A DNA stretch of 64,000 bases, taken from contig NZ_FOTK01000007.1 in assembly GCF_900114535.1 (NCBI RefSeq), positions 62,001 through 126,000 of the forward strand. Direction: 5' to 3'. A program made the translations under genes and the position numbers. Shown here in pieces: positions 1-10,174 of the stretch. Source of the DNA: Methylobacterium pseudosasicola. Its GTDB lineage: Bacteria; Pseudomonadota; Alphaproteobacteria; Rhizobiales; Beijerinckiaceae. Every line of letters starts with the position of its first letter. Within the stretch, counting starts at the first letter, position 1. The notes under the pieces were generated by a model. That model did no database searches. It was not told where the DNA came from and worked only from the letters and a program-made list of their open reading frames with translations.

Positions 1-638
1 CCACCGCCCGGCTCGGATTCGCCGCCAACAAGGCCGACACGCCGGTGGAAAAGCTCTCCGGTGGCGAGAAGGCGCGGCTGCTCATGGGGCTCGCGGCCTT
101 CCATGGCCCGCACCTGTTGATCCTCGACGAGCCGACCAATCACCTCGACATCGAGAGCCGCCAGGCCTTGGTCGAGGCGATCAACGACTACGAAGGCGCC
201 GTCATCCTGGTGAGCCACGACCGCTTTTTGGTCGAGGCCTGCGCCGACCGGCTGTGGCTGGTGGCCGACGGCACGGTGAAAACATTCGACGGCGACATGG
301 ACGATTACCGCCGCTTCGTCCTGTCCGGACCGGAGCGCGAGGAGACGCGCGACGCGGAGTCCTCGGGCGGCCAGAAGGCCGAGGCCCGCCGGGCCGGCGT
401 CGAGCGCCGCGCCGCCCTCGCCCCGTTGCGGAAGAAGCTCGACGGGATCGAGGCGCGCATGGCCAAGCTTACCGCGGCGATCCAGAAGATCGACGCGGCC
501 CTGGAGGACGGGTCCGCCTTCCGGGAGAACGCCGCCAAGGCCGGCGAGATCGCCAAGATGCGCGCGGACGCCGCGAGCGCCCTGGCCGCCGCCGAGGAGG
601 AATGGCTGATGGTCAGCGAAGAGATCGAGGCGGCCTGA
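1..638 (+). CDS. ABC-F family ATPase, 3' part (5' end outside window)
   Basis: The reading frame is open from the window edge, so this is the C-terminal part of a longer gene. It starts inside the second nucleotide-binding domain: the ABC signature LSGGEKAR is at about 50-73, followed by Walker B (LLILDEPTNHLD) and the switch histidine (LVSHDRF). The EPTNHLD form is characteristic of ABC-F proteins, which have two ATPase domains and no membrane segments and act on the ribosome. The last 100 or so residues are rich in Ala, Glu, Lys and Arg and look like the C-terminal coiled coil of the Uup/YheS branch. The ABC-F assignment is firm; which paralogue it is cannot be told from the fragment. Confidence 0.9.
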   Translation, partial: TARLGFAANKADTPVEKLSGGEKARLLMGLAAFHGPHLLILDEPTNHLDIESRQALVEAINDYEGAVILVSHDRFLVEACADRLWLVADGTVKTFDGDMDDYRRFVLSGPEREETRDAESSGGQKAEARRAGVERRAALAPLRKKLDGIEARMAKLTAAIQKIDAALEDGSAFRENAAKAGEIAKMRADAASALAAAEEEWLMVSEEIEAA

Positions 639-817
639 GCCCGTTTCCGCCGGCGTCTTCAGGGACTGAACGCGAAAGTCCCGGTTTCAAAAGGTCGTCG
701 ACCTTTTGCGGGTCCAGGGCGGAGCCCTGGTGTCGGGCGACGCCCGATGCTCGCGGGCTCCGCCCCCGAACCCCGCCAAAGAGCTGAGCCCTTTGGGATC
801 CCAGTCTTGGGGCGGCG
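639..817. repeat. Intergenic cluster of perfect hairpins between convergent genes
   Basis: This 179-base gap separates the 3' ends of the ABC-F gene and dgdA. It holds three consecutive inverted repeats. AAAAGGTCG/CGACCTTTT is at 689-707 with a one-base centre. CCAGGGC/GCCCTGG is at 714-730. TCGGGC/GCCCGA is at 733-747. Such an array could end transcription in both directions, or be a copy of a dispersed palindromic element. There is no coding potential in the gap. Confidence 0.6.
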
Positions 818-2152
<1,335 letters not shown>

Positions 2153-2213
2153 CTAGGGACGGACGCACCGTCGCGGTAGCTTATAGATTTGAACCGAGGC
2201 TTCAGGATTTCTG

Positions 2214-3068
2214 ATGGCTGTCAGCCTGGATATCGATCTGCTGCGCAGCTTCGCCCATGTCGCCGAGAGCGGCGCACTGAGCCGGGCCGCGGAGCGGGTC
2301 GGGCGCAGCCAGGCGGCGCTCAGCATGCAGATGAAGCGCCTGGAGGACATCGTCGGCCAGCCACTCCTGACCCGGACCGGGCGCGGCGTGGTCCTGACGG
2401 TCCATGGCGAGCGCCTGCTGGTCCATGCGCGGCGGATCCTGGCCTCGCACGACGACGCCCTGGCGGAACTCTCCGGCGGGCGCCTGGACGGGACGCTGCG
2501 CTTCGGCTGCCCGGACGATTACGCCGACGCCTTCTTACCCGCTCTGCTGCGCAGCTTCGCCCAGCTCCACCCGGCCGTGGTGATCGAGGTGGTCTGCGCC
2601 GCGACACCACGGCTCGTGAGCCGGTACGAGCGCGGCGGCCTCGACTTGGCGCTGGTGTCGGTCCCCCTCGACGCCGAGCGGGCGATCCTGCGCCGCGAGG
2701 CGCTCGTCTGGGTCGGCGCCAAGGACGGTGCCACCGACTGGCCCGATCCGCTCCGCCTCGCGCTGGGTGATCCGGATACGCTCGACCATCGCGCGGCGCT
2801 CTCGGCTCTGTCTCGAGCCGGGCGCAACTACCGGATCGCCTATGCCAGCGGCAGCCTCGCGGGCCTACTCGCCGTTGTGCGCTCCGGGCAGGCGATCGCG
2901 GTGCTGACCCAGGCCGCGGTGCCGGGGGACCTGCGCATCCTCGCCCGCACAGCCGGCCTACCGCCCCTGCCGAAGATCGGCCTCGTGGTCCGGCTCGATG
3001 AGGGACACGCTTCGCCGCTCACCCGCGCCTTCGCGGGCCATATCCGGAGCCTGCTGCCGGTTCTGTGA
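2214..3068 (+). CDS. LysR-family transcriptional regulator, divergent from dgdA
   Basis: This 284-residue protein has an N-terminal winged helix-turn-helix at about residues 6-63 (RSFAHVAESGALSRAAERVGRSQAALSMQMKRLE) and a C-terminal effector-binding domain of the LysR substrate-binding fold. The ATG at 2214 places the HTH at the usual distance from the N terminus. It lies 94 bases from, and divergent to, the dialkylglycine decarboxylase gene, the usual layout for a LysR regulator and its target. Control of dgdA in response to its substrate is therefore the simplest inference. No effector can be read from the sequence. Confidence 0.87.
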   Translation: MAVSLDIDLLRSFAHVAESGALSRAAERVGRSQAALSMQMKRLEDIVGQPLLTRTGRGVVLTVHGERLLVHARRILASHDDALAELSGGRLDGTLRFGCPDDYADAFLPALLRSFAQLHPAVVIEVVCAATPRLVSRYERGGLDLALVSVPLDAERAILRREALVWVGAKDGATDWPDPLRLALGDPDTLDHRAALSALSRAGRNYRIAYASGSLAGLLAVVRSGQAIAVLTQAAVPGDLRILARTAGLPPLPKIGLVVRLDEGHASPLTRAFAGHIRSLLPVL

Positions 3069-3238
3069 TCCCGATCCGTCTCGGACCGATCGCCGCCGAG
3101 CCTTCGATCACAGGAGGCCGATGACCCTGGCGCCGTGGCCCCCTACGGAAGGATGCCGTTCGATCACATCCGGAACAGCATCAAAGGCTCGCGCTTTCGC
3201 AGCCTGTTCGACCCGCTATTGATCAAACAGGAAAATCG

Positions 3239-3901
3239 TCAGACCGTCTCAGGGAACCACTTGTCGGTTATCCTGGGCCAGAGAGAGACGATCTTTTTGT
3301 TGTCGACGTTGATCCAATGCACATCGACACTGGGATGTTCGTTCTTGAAATCCCGATAGTTGGCATCGTTAGCCATCAGATAGAAACTGATCGCGTTCAT
3401 GACGTTGCTGTCGACATGCGTGATTTTATAGAGGTAGGCCTCCCAGTCCGCGGCCTGCTTGGCCTGCTGGGCAGTTCGCGTTTCGGCGATCGATGATTCG
3501 AACCCTGCTGCCGCGGTTCGACCGTTCGGAACCGGGGTTGCCGAAGCCACTTCGCCGTTCGCGCTCACATCCGGGCGCGGATCGCCGGCGAGCTCGGGCG
3601 ATGTCGCGGTCTCGGCATCGTTGACCGGCGGAGTCTCAACCTGTTGTGCGAGAAGCGTGAGCGTATCCTGTGTGGGCGCCTTCACCTGGACGAGAGCCAG
3701 CACGGCATCGGCCGCCTGGGTCGAGAGAGCGTAATGCGTCCTCGGATCCAGTGCCACCGGCACAGGAAGCACGCTGGCTATCACCGACGCGACCCGCTCC
3801 GGTGCATCGACCTGGAGAGGCCTCAATGCGGTGACGGACGTGGATGCGACCGGACTGATAGCAAACATTTCACGCGCTCCAAGGGCTAGGTCTGACGACA
3901 T
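3239..3901 (-). CDS. Unrecognised 220-residue protein
   Basis: I do not recognise this protein. It has no clear signal peptide or membrane span. The first half is rich in Ala, Val, Pro and Thr and looks low-complexity or disordered. The last 75 residues are different: hydrophilic and aromatic-rich, with the segments WEAYLYKITHVDSN and VHWINVDNKK, and look like a small folded domain. Its 3' part and the flanking 700 bases are visibly richer in A and T than the rest of the window, which suggests acquisition by transfer. It stands alone, convergent with the LysR gene. The start at 3901 is the first ATG of the frame and is only a best guess. Confidence 0.5.
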   Translation of the reverse strand: MSSDLALGAREMFAISPVASTSVTALRPLQVDAPERVASVIASVLPVPVALDPRTHYALSTQAADAVLALVQVKAPTQDTLTLLAQQVETPPVNDAETATSPELAGDPRPDVSANGEVASATPVPNGRTAAAGFESSIAETRTAQQAKQAADWEAYLYKITHVDSNVMNAISFYLMANDANYRDFKNEHPSVDVHWINVDNKKIVSLWPRITDKWFPETV

Positions 3902-4616
3902 TCCACATAAAATTGCACCTCAACGAAGTATTACGCTCGATATTTTCGTGCAAACTATCAAATTAATATTATTTTTCTCAAGACAACCAACTTAAACAAA
4001 TCTGCGCCCGCCCCAATTACGAACCTCGGCAATCCGAAGCGGCGTCGTGGTTGCGACGCTGCCAGCCGCACGAGCTGGCAGCGTCCCGTTGCAGCATCAA
4101 AATAACTTCACCGCATGAATGCACGTCGCCATACGGCCAATACCGATTGCTAAGCGCAACAGTAACTGCACTATGAATGTAAAATCAGGATTTTTAAATC
4201 GGAGCGCACCGTCGCAGCGCGTCCGATCTTCCGAAGGCTATCATGGCCGAGGAAGAGCCCGCCCGGAGTTTCATACTCCAAGCATAGGAATAAGCACATC
4301 GCAGCCTTGACATGTCAACACGTCAGCTCGCCAAGCAGCGCGTGGGGAGACTTGCTGCAATCCGGCGCCGATATTTTTCCAGTGAACCACAAAAAAGGCC
4401 TACGCTTCGTCAGCATTAGGCAATTTCAGCGATATTGATCACATCGTAAAATTCACCGCTCCTATCGCGCTCGTCGTAACGTGCCGTTCCACCACAGAAA
4501 TTTGAGGGTCTGAGCGTTTGGAGGGCCGTTCGGCCGGAGGAATCGCGGTCGAAGAGCGCCTTCGTCCGAGTCGAGCCGGGCGCGAAAGGATAGCCGCGTG
4601 CGAATCAGCGGCGCGC
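3902..4616. other. AT-rich intergenic region, no gene seen
   Basis: These 715 bases hold no convincing gene. The segment 3900-4000 is strongly AT-rich and may carry the promoter of the leftward gene ending at 3239. Two overlapping perfect inverted repeats lie at 4042-4059 and 4055-4085 and are listed separately. The remainder to 4500 has mixed composition and only short, unlikely frames. Confidence 0.6.
4042..4085. other. Two overlapping, mutually exclusive hairpins
   Basis: GCGTCG at 4042-4047 pairs with CGACGC at 4054-4059. GACGCTGCCAGC at 4055-4066 pairs perfectly with GCTGGCAGCGTC at 4074-4085 around a seven-base loop. The two structures share bases 4055-4059 and cannot form together. 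Neither is followed by a T-run. The pair lies 141-184 bases upstream of the leftward gene at 3239-3901. Confidence 0.45.
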
Positions 4617-5948
4617 TCAAGCCTGCGCCGCCGCGGCAGCTCGAGGGCGGCCGCGCCCGAGTCCCAGGACCAGCAGGCAGCCCGCCCCCGAGAGCACGAC
4701 CAGCGGCAGCAGGCCGAGCGGATAGCTGCCGGTGGCGTCCTTGATCACGCCGAGCAGGTAGGTCCCAACGAAGCCACCGATATTGCCGATGGCGTTGATC
4801 TGCGCGATGCCGGCCGCCGCAGCACCCGCCGAGAGCCATTCGGTCGACAGCGCCCAGAACGGGCCCTTCACCGTGTAGGTCGCGGTGACGGCGAGGCACA
4901 AGATCAGGATCGTCGGCAGCAGCTGTGTGGTGGCGACCGAGGCCGCCAGGCTCAGCGCCAGCAGGCCCAAGGGTAAGGCCGTATGCCAGACCCGTTCCTG
5001 CCTCCAATCCGAGGAGCGGCCCCACAGGATCATCAGCACCGAGGCGATGCCGAACGGGATCGAGTTCAGCAGGCCGGTCTCCAGGTTCGTCAGCCCGAAC
5101 GACTTGATGATCTGCGGCTGCCACAGCGACAGGCACTGGCTGGCGCCGGAGGCCCCCGCGTAGATCAGCGAGGCGGCCAGGACGTAGCGGTTGCGCATCA
5201 CCTGCCAGACCGAGAGGTGGCGGGCCGGTGCCGCCTCGCCCGCGACCACGGAGGCGCGTTCGGCAGACAACCGGTCCTGGAGCCAAGCGCTCTGCTGCGG
5301 GGTGAGCCAGCGCGCCCGGCCGGGACCGTCGGGCAGGACCGCGAAGGCGATGACGCCGAGCAGCACGGCGGGCAACGCCTCCAGGATGAACAGCCATTGC
5401 CAGCCGCGGAAGCCGAGCATCCCGTCGGTGTTGAGGATCGACGCCGAGATCGGCGAGCCGAGGAAGCTGGAGATCGGGATCGCCACCATGAACACGGCCA
5501 CGATCCGCCCCCGATAGGCGCGGGGGAACCAGTAGGTGAGGTACAGGATCACGCCGGGGAAGAAGCCGGCCTCGGCGGCGCCGAGCAGCAGGCGGACCGC
5601 GTAGAACGAGACGGGTCCGACCACGAAGGCCATGGCGGCCGAGACGAGGCCCCAGGTGATCATTATCCGGGCGATCCAGATCCGCGCACCGAACCGCTCC
5701 ATGGCGAGGTTGCTGGGCACTTCGCACAGCACGTAGGACACGTAGAACAGGCCGCCGCCCAGCCCGAACTGCGCCGCCGACAGCCCGATATCGCGGTTCA
5801 TCTGCAGGGCGGCGAAACCGGCATTCACCCGGTCCACGAAGGCGATGAAGTAGGCGAGCATCAGGAACGGCAGGATCCGCCAGATCACCTTGCGCAGGGT
5901 CGCCCGCTCGATGTCCGGGATTGCATCCGCCACGTTTGTCGGGGCCAT
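4617..5948 (-). CDS. MFS transporter, anion:cation symporter (ACS) type
   Basis: The 443-residue protein has about twelve hydrophobic segments and the major facilitator signature at the loop after helix 2 (NLAMERFGARIWI), with the N-terminal motif FVDRVNAGFA typical of the ACS family. Members take up organic anions such as phthalate, tartrate, hydroxyphenylacetate or aldarates by proton symport in the inner membrane. The ATG at 5948 is preferred over an earlier one at 6038 because GGAGG lies six bases upstream and the preceding 30 residues are not MFS-like. It stands alone and is divergent from the WcbI-like gene, so its substrate is not indicated by neighbours. Confidence 0.87.
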   Translation of the reverse strand: MAPTNVADAIPDIERATLRKVIWRILPFLMLAYFIAFVDRVNAGFAALQMNRDIGLSAAQFGLGGGLFYVSYVLCEVPSNLAMERFGARIWIARIMITWGLVSAAMAFVVGPVSFYAVRLLLGAAEAGFFPGVILYLTYWFPRAYRGRIVAVFMVAIPISSFLGSPISASILNTDGMLGFRGWQWLFILEALPAVLLGVIAFAVLPDGPGRARWLTPQQSAWLQDRLSAERASVVAGEAAPARHLSVWQVMRNRYVLAASLIYAGASGASQCLSLWQPQIIKSFGLTNLETGLLNSIPFGIASVLMILWGRSSDWRQERVWHTALPLGLLALSLAASVATTQLLPTILILCLAVTATYTVKGPFWALSTEWLSAGAAAAGIAQINAIGNIGGFVGTYLLGVIKDATGSYPLGLLPLVVLSGAGCLLVLGLGRGRPRAAAAAQA

Positions 5949-6134
5949 CGTAATCCTCCGGGCTCTGCCGCCCCCGCCTTGGATCAGCGGCGACCGGCCT
6001 ACCAGTCCCGGAGCACGACAACTTCGTTCGACTGTCATGGCGTTGCATCAGGCGTCGCTTCGTGCGCACGATACGCGCGAATATCCCTGCCGGCCGGGTT
6101 TGCCCGCGGCCCGCGGACATGCGAGAGAGGCCGC

Positions 6135-7199
6135 ATGTTGACGGTCGATAGCCTCTGGCGCGCGCGGCACCGGCTCGCGCAGATCGGGAAGAAGCGGACG
6201 GGCTCGCCCCGCATCCTGGTGGTCGGAGTCTGCCAGGCCGGCTCCATGGCCAAGGTGCTGCGCTACCTGCTGCCCGACGCGCAGGTGGATTTCGTTTCCG
6301 CCTTCACGGCGGCGCGGCGCTTCCCGAAGCTGGTCGACCTGATGGCGCATGCCGACGGCTACGACCACGTCTATTCGAGCATCTACCTGCCGCGGTTCAA
6401 GGACGGCGGCACGATCGACCGGTTCCGGACCCACCCCAAGGTCCGCCTGATCCCGACCATCGTGTTCGGCGCCTATCATCCTGACCTGATCCATGTCGGC
6501 GTGCAGGATGCAGTCTCGCTCAACGGCCTGATCTCCGGCCCGATGGGTCATTCACACTCGGCGATCACGCTCTACGCCTACCTGGCGGGGTTCTCGCAGG
6601 CGCAGGCCCTGCGCCTGTTCGCGGAGCCGGTGTTCGAGCGGCTCGGCTATTTCGACCTCTGGGACGAGTCCGTGTCCTATCTGCGCGGGCTCGGCGCCCA
6701 GGCGCAGTACGATCTCGACACGCACCTCACGCGCTGGGCGCGGCGGGGCTGCTTCATGCACTCGATCAACCACACCAAGCTGTACGTGGTCGCCGATCTC
6801 GCCCGCGGGCTCCTGACCAAATCCGGTATCGCCTATCCCGAATGCGACCTCGACGCGTTCGTGCCCGACGATCTCGGCGGCCAGGGCAGCTGGCCGGTCT
6901 ATCCGGAGATCGCCGCCCATTACGGCATTGCCGGGAGCGACCTGTTCTTCAAGGCGGAGACCCGCCGCTCGGGCCCCGCCCGCACCATGACCCGGGCGGA
7001 ATTCGTGGCCGCTTCCTACGCGAATTACGACCGGCGCCCGCGCGAGGCCCTGGTCTCGCAGCGCGTCCAGGGCTGGCGCAACGATCCGGCGACGGTGGAT
7101 TTCTTTCGCGAGGCCGCGGGGCGGGACGTCAGCCCGATCCGGCCGTCCGGCCGCGCGCCGGCTGTTCCCGCGGGGAGCCTGGCCGGCCACGCATCCTGA
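6135..7199 (+). CDS. WcbI-like polysaccharide biosynthesis protein (putative acyltransferase)
   Basis: The 354-residue product begins with a basic stretch and then ILVVGVCQAGSMAKVLRYLLP (roughly residues 25-45), matching the start of the WcbI domain, named from a capsule-cluster protein proposed to be an acetyltransferase. A further conserved-looking block is GPMGHSHSAITLYAYLAGF. No signal peptide is visible, so it is probably cytoplasmic. The ATG at 6135 has AGAGAGGC just upstream and lies 186 bases from the divergent MFS start; a longer in-frame extension to 4983 runs antisense to that MFS gene and is not credible. It may share a transcript with the hydrolase gene 77 bases downstream. Function in this organism is unproven. 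Confidence 0.7.
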   Translation: MLTVDSLWRARHRLAQIGKKRTGSPRILVVGVCQAGSMAKVLRYLLPDAQVDFVSAFTAARRFPKLVDLMAHADGYDHVYSSIYLPRFKDGGTIDRFRTHPKVRLIPTIVFGAYHPDLIHVGVQDAVSLNGLISGPMGHSHSAITLYAYLAGFSQAQALRLFAEPVFERLGYFDLWDESVSYLRGLGAQAQYDLDTHLTRWARRGCFMHSINHTKLYVVADLARGLLTKSGIAYPECDLDAFVPDDLGGQGSWPVYPEIAAHYGIAGSDLFFKAETRRSGPARTMTRAEFVAASYANYDRRPREALVSQRVQGWRNDPATVDFFREAAGRDVSPIRPSGRAPAVPAGSLAGHAS

Positions 7200-7276
7200 A
7201 ACGACGGCACTGTTCTCCCCTCTACCGGCGCGTCGCGCAGTCCGGGCCGGGGCCTTACCAAGGTCGAGGAGCCCCG

Positions 7277-8311
7277 ATGAGGCGTCAGCCTGGCAAGAAC
7301 GGCCGCGCCGGATCCTACGGAATCGCGGCGGTCCTGACATTCCTCGGCTCGGCCGCCGGCCTCGTCGGCTGGAGCCGGTTCGCCGTGAGCCGGCAGATGG
7401 ATCTGCCCCCAGCCCTACCTGGCCAGCTTGAAACGCTTGCAACGGACCGCGCCGGGACGGTCGCGCTCTACGGTTCGAGCGATCAGGAGGGCGTGCCGCT
7501 CCTGCTGATCCATTCGATCAATGCGGCGGCGAATGCCTACGAGGTCCGGCCCCTCTACAAGCATTACCGCGAGTCCCGTCCGGTCTACGCCCTCGACCTG
7601 CCGGGCTTCGGCTTCTCCGAACGGTCGCGCCGCCGCTACACGCCGCGGCTCATGGTCGAGGCGATCCACGCGGCCGTCGCCGAGATCCGCGATCGGCATC
7701 GGGGCGGCGCGGTCGACGCCATGGCGCTGTCGCTGTCGTGCTCCTACCTCGCCCGCGCGGCGGTGGAGCGGCCCGACGCTTACCGCAGCCTCGGCCTGAT
7801 CAGCCCGACCGGCTTCGACGCCAAGCTGTCCGGTGACGGACCGCTGGACGGCCATCGCGGCCGGGATAGCGTGCGTGATCTCCTGGACCGAAAGCCGTTC
7901 GGCCGGCCCCTGTTCGACGCGCTGGCCTCGCGTCCAAGCATGCGCTTCTTCCTGCAAAAGACCTTTGGCTCGCGCGATATCGACGAGGGCCTGTTCGCCT
8001 ATGATTATGCCTCGGCGCATCAGCCGGGCGCCGAGCACGCCCCCTATTGCTTCATCGCCGGCCACCTGTTCCCGACGGATTCGACGCGGCTCTACGAAGA
8101 GCTGCGCCTGCCGGTCTGGATGGTGCACGGACGCCGCGGCGATTTCGTCGATTACCGGCTGGCGCCCCGGGTCGCCGGCCGGCCGAACTGGCGCGTGGTC
8201 AGCCTGCCGACCGGCGCCTTCCCGCATTTTGAGCGGCTCGACGATGTGACCGCCGATTACGACGCCTTCCTGGCGGATCTCACCTGGGCGCCACTTCAGC
8301 CACAGGCGTGA
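7277..8311 (+). CDS. Alpha/beta hydrolase-fold protein with N-terminal membrane anchor
   Basis: The 344-residue protein begins with about ten basic and polar residues and a hydrophobic segment (residues 15-36), so it is probably anchored in the inner membrane. It then shows an alpha/beta hydrolase core: the oxyanion region LLLIHSINAAANAYEV, the YALDLPGFGFSERS loop, and a late histidine in PTGAFPHFE. The nucleophile elbow reads ALSLSC, so both glycines of the usual GxSxG are replaced by small residues. This could be a non-canonical hydrolase or a catalytically altered member. It follows the WcbI-like gene on the same strand. The last 32 bases overlap the convergent RibD-C gene. Confidence 0.78.
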   Translation: MRRQPGKNGRAGSYGIAAVLTFLGSAAGLVGWSRFAVSRQMDLPPALPGQLETLATDRAGTVALYGSSDQEGVPLLLIHSINAAANAYEVRPLYKHYRESRPVYALDLPGFGFSERSRRRYTPRLMVEAIHAAVAEIRDRHRGGAVDAMALSLSCSYLARAAVERPDAYRSLGLISPTGFDAKLSGDGPLDGHRGRDSVRDLLDRKPFGRPLFDALASRPSMRFFLQKTFGSRDIDEGLFAYDYASAHQPGAEHAPYCFIAGHLFPTDSTRLYEELRLPVWMVHGRRGDFVDYRLAPRVAGRPNWRVVSLPTGAFPHFERLDDVTADYDAFLADLTWAPLQPQA

Positions 8312-9014
8312 TGCGGTAGCGCAGCCAGACGACGCCGCCGGACAAGGGCTCGCAGGATGTTAGCTCGAGCTTGCACCGGCCGCCCATCGAGTCCTCTTCC
8401 CCGCCCGCAAAGTCGAACAAGGCCGGCGTGCCGGACACGCCGTCGACGGCCGGCGCGAGCAGCAGGCTGAGTTCATCGATCACGCCTGCTTTCAGCATCG
8501 AGCCGTTGATGTGGCCGCCGCCCTCGACCAGCAGCCGCTCGATCCCGAACAGCGTGCGCAGCTTGGTCACCGCCAGTGTGAAATCGACATCCCTGTCGCC
8601 CGCGAACAGGTAGGATTGTCCGCCGGCCCGCAGCGCCCGTAGGTGCGCGTCCGGTACGGACTCGGTCAGCACGACCACGATATGATCGCCCTCGATGTCG
8701 TTCCGGGCGCCCCAATCCAGGCGTCCACGCGCGTCGAGCGCCACGGCGTAGCCCGAGGCCCCGCTCTTTGCGACGTGATCCTCCCGGGGGATCGGGCTGG
8801 TGTCGTCGCGGACCGACTCCGGCAGCGGATCGGCGCTGTCGGCGTAGCCCTGCATGGTCACCCGCCCGCACATCCAGGCATCGCCCTTCAGGTCGCCGTG
8901 GACGCGCTCGTAATGGCTATCGGCGTCGAGGGTCTTCCAGCGGCGGACCTTGATCCGGCCATCCACCGAGGTGGTCATGTGACAGATGACGTAAGGGCGC
9001 TGCGCGTCGGCCAT
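8280..9014 (-). CDS. RibD C-terminal-domain (dihydrofolate reductase-like) oxidoreductase
   Basis: This 244-residue protein consists of a single RibD_C domain, the NADPH-binding fold shared by pyrimidine reductases of riboflavin synthesis and dihydrofolate reductases. It opens with PYVICHMTTSVDGRI and contains DAWMCGRVTMQ and, near residue 170, LLVEGGGHINGSML, which is the typical late glycine-rich signature. There is no deaminase domain, so it is not a full RibD. The ATG at 9014 is chosen because it begins right before the conserved core; a start at 9071 would add 19 unrelated residues. Its 3' end overlaps the convergent hydrolase gene by 32 bases. The substrate is unknown. Confidence 0.82.
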   Translation of the reverse strand: MADAQRPYVICHMTTSVDGRIKVRRWKTLDADSHYERVHGDLKGDAWMCGRVTMQGYADSADPLPESVRDDTSPIPREDHVAKSGASGYAVALDARGRLDWGARNDIEGDHIVVVLTESVPDAHLRALRAGGQSYLFAGDRDVDFTLAVTKLRTLFGIERLLVEGGGHINGSMLKAGVIDELSLLLAPAVDGVSGTPALFDFAGGEEDSMGGRCKLELTSCEPLSGGVVWLRYRITPVAEVAPR

Positions 9015-9095
9015 ATCGTGTTCCAGGTCGGAGTCTGACTGAAACGATAGGGGCGAGAGTTCGCCCGGCAACGCGCAGCTCGGTTTTCCGGCGCC

Positions 9096-10139
9096 TCAGC
9101 GCAGGCGCAGGAGGCGGCGCAGCCGGTCAACGAGGTTGGGCTTCAGTTCCCGCCGGACCCGGCTTTCCGCGAAGGCGTCGACCGAAAACCGGTCGGTGGG
9201 CACGCGCCGCAGGAAGCGCTCCGCGATCTCGTAGACCACGAGGTCCGGCTTCACCGCGGCGACGTATTTCCAGTCGATCTCGGCGGACCAGATCGCGTGC
9301 ACCTCCGCAAAGCTCTCGGCCAGCATGGCGGTGAGCCGGGGACCCTGGTCGAACACGTAGGAATCGCCGAACAGCACGATGCGTCGGGGATCCGCGGCCT
9401 CGGGATTGCGCATCACCGCACGCGACCCGACGAAAAAACCGCCCCGGCCGGCGACCCGGCCGGTCTCGCGCAGCTGCACCAGCGCGTTGGCCTCGCTGCG
9501 CTGCGCATGCCGCGGGAAATCGTGGGCGAAATAGGCCTCATCCATGGGCGGTTTGAGCTTGCCGCCGAGGTCGAACACGAAGCGCTCGATATGCCCGGTC
9601 GCCGCGACCACGTGCGCGGCCGGGGCGATCCCGAGCGCGGCGCACAGCGCCCGGTAGGCGGCGATGTAGCCGCGATGGTTCCAGTGCGTGTCCGTGTGCA
9701 GGTAGACCGGCCCCTCGGCCCGCGCCGCCCGCAGGGGCTCGTACAGGTCGACCCGTTCGGCTTGCGTTTCCGCCAGGAGCCGGCCGAGGCGCGTGCCCGG
9801 TGGGTCGTCCAGGTTCGGGAACGGCCGGTCCAGCGTGTCGGCATGGACCGCGATCTTTTCCGGCACGATCGCGTGGACGTAGGTCGCGCCCAGCGCTTTA
9901 GCCCGGCGGATGCGGGCCTCGACCAGCCGCACCCAGCGGCGCAGCAGGCGGCGGGTCGCCGCGGAGTCGGTGTACAGATCGACCAGCTCGTTCTTGCGGC
10001 CGATCCAGAACAGCCAGCCGTCCCGCCCGACCGCGATACCGCGCGCCCCTGTCTGAGCCAAAGCCCCGCCATCCCCTGAACGCCTGCCGGCCGCGCCGAC
10101 ACATGCCGCCCGTCGGCGCGGGATACAAGCCGGAAACAT
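9096..10139 (-). CDS. AlgX/AlgJ-like SGNH-fold acetyltransferase-related protein
   Basis: The 347-residue protein carries the pieces of the AlgX/AlgJ SGNH-hydrolase-like domain: an N-terminal GRDGWLFWIGRKNEL motif near residue 35, the DTHWNHRGY block carrying the catalytic Asp-His pair, and LFGDSYVFDQ carrying the catalytic serine. Relatives O-acetylate alginate or other exopolysaccharides in the periplasm. No clear signal peptide is seen after the chosen ATG at 10139, which is odd for that location; the true start could differ. It lies 35 bases downstream of the AEC carrier on the same strand. No alginate or capsule cluster is visible, so the acceptor is unknown. Confidence 0.72.
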   Translation of the reverse strand: MFPACIPRRRAACVGAAGRRSGDGGALAQTGARGIAVGRDGWLFWIGRKNELVDLYTDSAATRRLLRRWVRLVEARIRRAKALGATYVHAIVPEKIAVHADTLDRPFPNLDDPPGTRLGRLLAETQAERVDLYEPLRAARAEGPVYLHTDTHWNHRGYIAAYRALCAALGIAPAAHVVAATGHIERFVFDLGGKLKPPMDEAYFAHDFPRHAQRSEANALVQLRETGRVAGRGGFFVGSRAVMRNPEAADPRRIVLFGDSYVFDQGPRLTAMLAESFAEVHAIWSAEIDWKYVAAVKPDLVVYEIAERFLRRVPTDRFSVDAFAESRVRRELKPNLVDRLRRLLRLR

Positions 10140-10174
10140 GGCCGATCGGCAACCGCTCCCGCCCGACGCGGCCC

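Noticed and set aside
3121..3222. 33-codon frame after AGGAGG, downstream of the LysR gene
   Set aside because: The ribosome-binding sequence is only three bases from the ATG, and the product has no recognisable features; it could be chance in a 170-base gap.
4983..6134. Long frame on the plus strand running into the WcbI-like gene
   Set aside because: It is antisense to the MFS gene, its translation is Arg/Gly/Pro/Gln-rich and domain-free, and the WcbI-like protein has a good internal ATG with its own ribosome-binding sequence at 6135.
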